Source: Streptomyces scabiei 87.22 (GTDB lineage Bacteria; Actinomycetota; Actinomycetes; Streptomycetales; Streptomycetaceae). Taken from it: a stretch of DNA of 64,000 nucleotides. The stretch covers positions 930,001 through 994,000 of the forward strand of contig NC_013929.1 of assembly GCF_000091305.1 (NCBI RefSeq), written 5' to 3'. Of this stretch, positions 60,003-64,000 are shown in pieces. Positions within the stretch are counted from its first letter, which is position 1; each line of letters begins with the position of its first letter. The notes beneath the pieces were generated by a model that saw only the letters and a list, made by a program, of their open reading frames with translations, had not been told where the DNA came from and searched no databases. The position numbers and the translations under genes are program-made.

Positions 60003-61492
60003 CGCCGGGTCCCCGTTCCGACCAGGGTGCGCTCGTACGGGTCGAGGATCACGCCCCGCACCGAGGTGCCGACGCCGGTGATGATCTTCTGGTGGACGAG
60101 CGGGACGGTGGCGTCCGTGGCGAGGATCGCGGCCTCGGCGTTCATCGCCGCCTGCTGCCGCTTCGCGGTGTCGGACTCCTTCGCGGCGGCGGCGACGGCC
60201 CGGTCGACCTTCTTGTCGCAGAGCAGGGCGAGGTTGTAGCTGCCGTCGCAGGTGAAGTCGCTGGTGAGGATGGAGACGGGGTCGCCGGTGTCCAGGAGGG
60301 AGTTGCGGGCGCCGACGAGGGCGTCGAACTTGCCGGCGAGGGCGTCGCTCTCCAGCCGGGAGTACTCTCGGACCTCCAGCTTCACCTTGAACCCGGCCTT
60401 CTGGAGCTGCTGTTGCAGCACCTGGGCGACCTCGGGCAGTTCGGGCCGGTTGTCGTAGGTGGCGATGGTGATCGCGGTGCCGTCGGCGTCGGTGGCCCTC
60501 GCGCGTCCGGCGGGCTCGACACGCTTGTCGGCGGCCCAGGTCACGGCGGGTCCGAAGATGCCTGCTCCGGCGTCGGCGTAGCCCTCGTAGACGTCCTCGG
60601 CGAGGACGGAGCCGTCGACGGCCTCGCGGGCGGCGGCCCGGAGCTTCGGGTCCTTGAAGGCGCCGGACTCGGTGTTGAGGAGGAGGCTGGTGGTGCGGGT
60701 GGTGGCCGTCTCGCGCCGGGTTCCCTTGTCCAGGGTGGACGCCTGGGCCACGGGGACGGCTTCGGCGATGTCGACCTGGTCGGTGCGCAGGGCGTTGGTG
60801 CGGGCCGAGCCGTCGGCTATGAAGCGGGCGTCGATGCCGCTCGCCTGGGCGCGGCCGCCCCAGTAGGCGTCGTAGCGGTCCAGGGTGGCGGCGGTGGTGC
60901 CGGTGACCTCGGTCAGTTCGAAGGGGCCGGTGGCCGTGCCGACGGGGTTCACGCGCTTGGCGTCGTAGGCCTTGGCGGACAGGATCACGAGGCCGGGGCT
61001 GGAGAGGCGCAACGGCAGGGCGGGGTCCGGGCTTTCGGTGGTGACGCGCACCTGGCGGTCGCCGTTCGCCTTCGCGGTGAGGGTGGTGCCGGAGAGCGCG
61101 GCGGTGACCGGCTCCGCCTCGGTGGCGTGGACGAGGGCGGTGGCGACGGCGGCCGACGTGACCTCGGTGCCGTCCTGGAAGGTGGCCTCCCGCAGGGTGA
61201 AGAGCCAGCTCCGGTCGTTCTCCCTGGTCCAGGACTCGGCGAGCGCGGGGGCGGGGGCGCCGTTGGCGTCCAGCCTGGTGAGTCCCTCGGTGACGCCGAG
61301 CCGGCTGAGGAGGGTGGCGTCGGCGCCGTAGGGGGAGAAGTTCTCGGCGGGCGGGAAGGCCAGGGCCACCCGCAGTCGGGAACCGCCGTCGGAGGAGTCC
61401 TCCGAGGTGTCACCGCCCGAGGCGAAGCAGCCGGTCAGCACGGGGGCGAGGAGCAGGCCGGCGACGACGCGACGGCTACGGGGAGAGCGCAT
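59999..61492 (-). CDS. Family 5 substrate-binding lipoprotein of an ABC importer
   Basis: A 497-aa extracellular solute-binding protein of the peptide/nickel/opine class. The signal ends in the lipobox LTGC (SRRVVAGLLLAPVLTGCFAS), so it should be lipid-anchored. Typical segments follow: ENFSPYGADATLLSRLGVTE, LAESWTRENDRSWLFTLRE and ATFQDGTEVTSAAV. The ATG at 61492 lies 57 bp after a Zur-like box. It heads an operon with the fused permease and an MFS transporter. Metal-chelate uptake is inferred from the zinc box and the operon shape. Confidence 0.9.
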   Translation of the reverse strand: MRSPRSRRVVAGLLLAPVLTGCFASGGDTSEDSSDGGSRLRVALAFPPAENFSPYGADATLLSRLGVTEGLTRLDANGAPAPALAESWTRENDRSWLFTLREATFQDGTEVTSAAVATALVHATEAEPVTAALSGTTLTAKANGDRQVRVTTESPDPALPLRLSSPGLVILSAKAYDAKRVNPVGTATGPFELTEVTGTTAATLDRYDAYWGGRAQASGIDARFIADGSARTNALRTDQVDIAEAVPVAQASTLDKGTRRETATTRTTSLLLNTESGAFKDPKLRAAAREAVDGSVLAEDVYEGYADAGAGIFGPAVTWAADKRVEPAGRARATDADGTAITIATYDNRPELPEVAQVLQQQLQKAGFKVKLEVREYSRLESDALAGKFDALVGARNSLLDTGDPVSILTSDFTCDGSYNLALLCDKKVDRAVAAAAKESDTAKRQQAAMNAEAAILATDATVPLVHQKIITGVGTSVRGVILDPYERTLVGTGTRR

Positions 61493-61549
61493 GGTCCTTG
61501 GTTCTCTGTGAGGACAGGGGGGTGGCGGTGGTGCGCGACGCAGCCTACA

Positions 61550-61564
61550 TGAGAATGATTTTCA
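61550..61564 (-). promoter_or_regulatory. Zur-like (zinc uptake regulator) box
   Basis: TGAGAATGATTTTCA is a 7-1-7 palindrome with one mismatch, matching the Fur-family Zur box type TGAAAATGATTTTCA known in Streptomyces. It lies 57 bp upstream of the binding-protein start and covers the last codons and stop of the upstream GNAT gene. Confidence 0.75.
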
Positions 61565-62116
61565 TCCCGCGATGAGGGGGCCGGCGGGCACGGGCACGGG
61601 GATCTCGAAGTGCACGACCCGCTCCCCCGTCAGCTCGCGCTCGTCGCACACGGCCACACCCTGCGAGCGCCAGAACGCCTCGGCGCCGGGCACCTGGGGG
61701 TCGGTGTGCAGATAGACCGAGCGGTAACCGCCGTCGGCCGCGGCGAAGTCGAGCAGCGCGGCGACCAGCCGCCGCGCCAGCCCGCGCCGCCGGTGCTCGG
61801 CCCGTACGTACACCCGGCGCAGCTGGGCGGTCTCGCCGGAGGGGTAACGCTCGGCGAGCCAGTGGGGGTTGGGCGGATGGGCGGGCCCCCGGGAGTCCAG
61901 CGCGCCGGTGGCGACGACGGCGCCGTCCCGCTCGTCGACCGCCACCAGCAGCACATGCCGTTCGGGGGCGACGTACGCGCCGAGCGGATCGATGATGTCC
62001 GCGTGCCAGCGCGGCACATAGCCCGTACCGAAGTCGCGGTAGAGGGTGTCGAGCATCACCGCGCGGGCACTGTCGAGTTCACCGGGTCCCGCCACCCTGA
62101 TGTCATAGTCATGCAC
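61562..62116 (-). CDS. GNAT-family N-acetyltransferase
   Basis: A 184-aa acetyltransferase. The acetyl-CoA site is AQLRRVYVRAEHRRRGLARRLVAALL, the classic RRxGxA/G loop, followed by a C-terminal strand and HTDPQVPGAEAFWRSQGV. The GTG at 62116 (VHDYDIRVAG) opens the first strand; GTG 62122 or ATG 62146 are also possible, with no decisive ribosome site. The stop codon is part of the Zur-like box for the next operon. The substrate is unknown. Confidence 0.83.
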   Translation of the reverse strand: MHDYDIRVAGPGELDSARAVMLDTLYRDFGTGYVPRWHADIIDPLGAYVAPERHVLLVAVDERDGAVVATGALDSRGPAHPPNPHWLAERYPSGETAQLRRVYVRAEHRRRGLARRLVAALLDFAAADGGYRSVYLHTDPQVPGAEAFWRSQGVAVCDERELTGERVVHFEIPVPVPAGPLIAG

Positions 62117-62138
62117 CTGCACATCATATGCAAGAAGG

Positions 62139-62155
62139 CTGATCATTCCGATCAG
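62139..62155. promoter_or_regulatory. Palindrome upstream of the GNAT gene
   Basis: CTGATC-ATTCC-GATCAG is a perfect 6-5-6 inverted repeat in the region between the divergent GNAT and Ppx/GppA-like genes. It could be an operator, though if ATG 62146 were used it would overlap the coding start. Confidence 0.35.
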
Positions 62156-62329
62156 GAGTGCGAGTGTGCACCCTCGGGCATGCCGGGGCGGCGCCTGCGC
62201 GGCACCCCGCGCGGCCGGCCCTCCGCCGGGCGTGTGCGACGGCGCCCGGTCGGCCGGTGTGCGACCGCGTGCCCCCGCCCGCCGAGCCGGGCACGCGTGC
62301 GCAGGCCCCGTACGGGTACTTCGTGGGTC

Positions 62330-63352
62330 ATGCGGATGAGCGTGGTGGATGTCGGATCGAACACCGTACGGCTGGTGGTGGCGGACGCCGAGGGGGGTGT
62401 GCCGCTGCCGGTGCACACCGCGAAGTGGCGCCTGCGCCTGTCGGAGCACGTGACGCCCGGGGGTGCCGTACCCGACGAGGCCGTACGGCAGTTGTGCGAC
62501 GCGGTCGAGGCCGCGGCACGCACGGCGGAGAAATGGGGAGCGTCGACGCCGCTCGCGTTCGCGACCGCCGTGGTGCGCTCCGCGCCGAACTGCCAGGACG
62601 TGCTGCGGGCCGTGCGCGCGGCGACCGGGATACCGATCTGCACCCTGCCCGGCGAGGTGGAGGCCGAGTTGACCTTCCTCGGGGCGCGGCGGTGGATGGG
62701 CTGGCGGTCGGGCCCGCTGGCGCTGATGGACATCGGCGGCGGCTCGCTGGAGGTGGCCTTCGGCCGGGGCCGGCTGCCGGACTTCGTGGCCTCGCTGCCC
62801 CTGGGCGCCAACCGGCTGACCCACGAGTTCTTCCTCGCACAGGACCCTCCGTCACCGGAGAGCGTCAAGGCGCTGCGCCGCAAGGTCCGGCATCAACTGC
62901 GCGACGTCTCCGCGCGCATCCGCTGGGAGGGGCCGCGCACCGCCGTGGCCACCTCGCGGACCTTCCAGCAGCTCTCCCGGCTGTGCGGCTCCGCGCCGGG
63001 CCGCCACGGACCTTTCGTGGAGCGCGAGTTGCGGTGCGCGGACCTGGAGGTGGCCATCGCGCGCCTCTCCCGTCTCCCGGCGGCCGAGCGGTCCGCGCTC
63101 CCGGGCATCTCCGCACCCCGGGCGAGGCAGAGCCTGGCCGGCGCGCTGGTCGGGCACACCGCGATGAAGCTCATCGGTCTGAAGTCCGTGACGATCTGCC
63201 CCTGGGCGATCCGCGAGGGCGTGCTCCTGCGGCACATCGAGGACGGCCCGGCGTGGTGGTCGGAGGTGACGCGGGACGTCGAGGACACCGGACCGGCCGC
63301 GCCGGGCAGAGCGGGCGCGGTCCCCCTGCGCATCGCCGTACCGGCCCGATGA
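62330..63352 (+). CDS. Ppx/GppA-family exopolyphosphatase-like protein
   Basis: A 340-aa member of the ASKHA-fold Ppx/GppA family that acts on polyphosphate or pppGpp. It shows the phosphate-1 motif VVDVGSNTVRLVV, the mid-protein FATAVVRSAPNCQDVL, the catalytic region CTLPGEVEAELTFLGA, the phosphate-2 motif LMDIGGGSLEVAFG and the C-terminal CPWAIREGVLLRHIE. Length matches the short single-core actinobacterial members. ATG 62330 or 62336 are equally near the fold. The small ORF at 63378 follows it by 25 bp. Confidence 0.9.
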   Translation: MRMSVVDVGSNTVRLVVADAEGGVPLPVHTAKWRLRLSEHVTPGGAVPDEAVRQLCDAVEAAARTAEKWGASTPLAFATAVVRSAPNCQDVLRAVRAATGIPICTLPGEVEAELTFLGARRWMGWRSGPLALMDIGGGSLEVAFGRGRLPDFVASLPLGANRLTHEFFLAQDPPSPESVKALRRKVRHQLRDVSARIRWEGPRTAVATSRTFQQLSRLCGSAPGRHGPFVERELRCADLEVAIARLSRLPAAERSALPGISAPRARQSLAGALVGHTAMKLIGLKSVTICPWAIREGVLLRHIEDGPAWWSEVTRDVEDTGPAAPGRAGAVPLRIAVPAR

Positions 63353-63377
63353 CCCCTCCCACCGAAAGGCACACCCC

Positions 63378-63563
63378 ATGACCCGCCACGCCAAGCGGAA
63401 CGCCGACAAGACGCCCGACACCGCCCTGGACGAGGTCCTGCACGAGGCGGAGGAGGCCGCGACCCGGGTCACCGACCCCGGGGAACGGCGCCGCCGCCGG
63501 GGCGAGGCGGGCGACGCGATCACACCCGCCGAGCAGGCGCAGGAGGAGTCCCACCACGACTGA
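63378..63563 (+). CDS. Small hydrophilic hypothetical protein
   Basis: A 61-aa very charged protein (TALDEVLHEAEEAATRVTDP, then GERRRRRGEAGDA), probably helical or disordered, with no Cys or hydrophobic core. AAAGG precedes its ATG and it lies 25 bp after the Ppx/GppA-like gene, so the two may be cotranscribed. No function is recognised. Confidence 0.62.
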   Translation: MTRHAKRNADKTPDTALDEVLHEAEEAATRVTDPGERRRRRGEAGDAITPAEQAQEESHHD

Positions 63564-63644
63564 CACGCCGGCCACCGACGGGCCCGCGGGCCCGCGGGCG
63601 ATCCTCCCCTGGATCAGCAGCCCTCGACCGTGTCAATGCATAGC

Positions 63645-63659
63645 AAGGTAATTCACCTT
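63645..63659. promoter_or_regulatory. Short AT-richer palindrome before the STAS gene
   Basis: AAGGT-AATTC-ACCTT (5-5-5, perfect) lies in a locally less GC-rich stretch about 110 bp before the STAS start. It could be an operator or a weak hairpin. Confidence 0.35.
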
Positions 63660-63765
63660 TTCGAGTGCCGTAGTTCTTGCGTGCGGCACGGCAGGGATGG
63701 CCGGCCCCACCTCGGGGTAGCAAACGGAACCGAACGCGCCCTACCCGTGACGAGGTGGAGCCGCC

Positions 63766-64000
63766 ATGACTCCGGATGCCCATGACCGTGCCGCTCCTCG
63801 GCCCGGGGACACGGCCGCCGGGACCGGGCCCCGGCCCGGTCCCCTCCCCGGTCGGGCGGCGCACTCCGCCCCTCCTCCCGCGAACCGGTACGCGCACACC
63901 CGTCGGACCGGCCCGTACACCGTCGTCGTGGTCGCGGGCGAGATCGACGTGGCGTCGGCGGAGCTGCTGGCGGAGCACCTGACGGCCGCGGTCGGCGGGC
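63766..64000 (+). CDS. STAS-domain anti-sigma factor antagonist, 3' end cut by window edge
   Basis: The reading frame from ATG 63766 (GAGGTGGAG upstream) has a Pro/Ala/Gly-rich N-terminal stretch of about 40 residues. The STAS first strand and helix follow: YTVVVVAGEIDVASAELLAE. This is the SpoIIAA-like antagonist fold that partners with SpoIIE-type phosphatases and RsbW kinases. The phosphorylatable Ser should lie beyond the window. The N-terminal extension is longer than in minimal antagonists. Another frame starting at 63776 is a shadow. Confidence 0.85.
   Translation, partial: MTPDAHDRAAPRPGDTAAGTGPRPGPLPGRAAHSAPPPANRYAHTRRTGPYTVVVVAGEIDVASAELLAEHLTAAVGG

Noticed and set aside
63776..63982. 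68-codon open frame near the right edge
   Set aside because: It lies in another frame of the STAS gene, whose strand/helix pattern is clear from 63766.

Overview
The window is very GC-rich. Most genes use GTG, ATG or TTG starts with GGAGG-like ribosome sites, and genes sit tightly on both strands. It also carries a SapB-type class III lanthipeptide locus, a mycothiol-dependent formaldehyde dehydrogenase, SpoIIE-type phosphatases and alpha-lytic/streptogrisin-type proteases. Together these point to a Streptomyces chromosome, probably an arm or arm-proximal accessory region. No rRNA, tRNA, IS element or CRISPR array was seen.

Layout: 1-8823 is mixed housekeeping and accessory: a truncated NarL-type regulator, a PPOX/F420-type protein, a secreted acid phosphatase, a SAM methyltransferase, a membrane-anchored S1 protease, a ROK repressor divergent from a Gfo/Idh/MocA oxidoreductase, an L,D-transpeptidase-like protein and an AhpD-like protein. 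8974-17999 is a compact specialised-metabolism locus. A fused aminodeoxychorismate synthase and an ADC-lyase-like enzyme should make 4-aminobenzoate (PABA). A benzoate-CoA-ligase-type enzyme, a second AMP-forming enzyme, a flavin hydroxylase, a membrane ABM-domain protein and a divergent haem-oxygenase-like DUF3050 protein could then modify it. The product is unknown.

18038-35765 holds an SDR, the mscR/MBL formaldehyde-detoxification pair, a one-piece ABC exporter, an aldehyde dehydrogenase, a glycosyltransferase, a TetR/beta-propeller pair with a perfect operator, a GH5 glycosidase, a tetracycline-type ribosomal protection GTPase preceded by a possible leader ORF, an XdhC protein and a phosphoesterase. 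35805-48224 centres on a ram/amf-like lanthipeptide locus: lanKC, an unlisted 38-aa precursor gene, a strong hairpin, two ABC half-transporters and a convergent RamR-like regulator. A SpoIIE-type phosphatase lies on each side.

48417-56709 holds a second S1 protease with a long repetitive acidic tail. It is followed by a four-gene peptide-export operon: a 71-aa double-glycine precursor with two tandem 20-residue Gly/Val-rich repeats, a HlyD-like adaptor, a C39 peptidase-ABC transporter and an NHLM-type ABC partner. No modifying enzyme is present. This operon is the strongest candidate here for an undescribed system.

56929-61492 is a Zur-box-associated set (family 5 binding protein, fused permease, MFS transporter, no ATPase) that resembles opine-metallophore transport loci. 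The window ends with a GNAT, a Ppx/GppA-like protein, a small hydrophilic protein and a truncated STAS anti-sigma antagonist.
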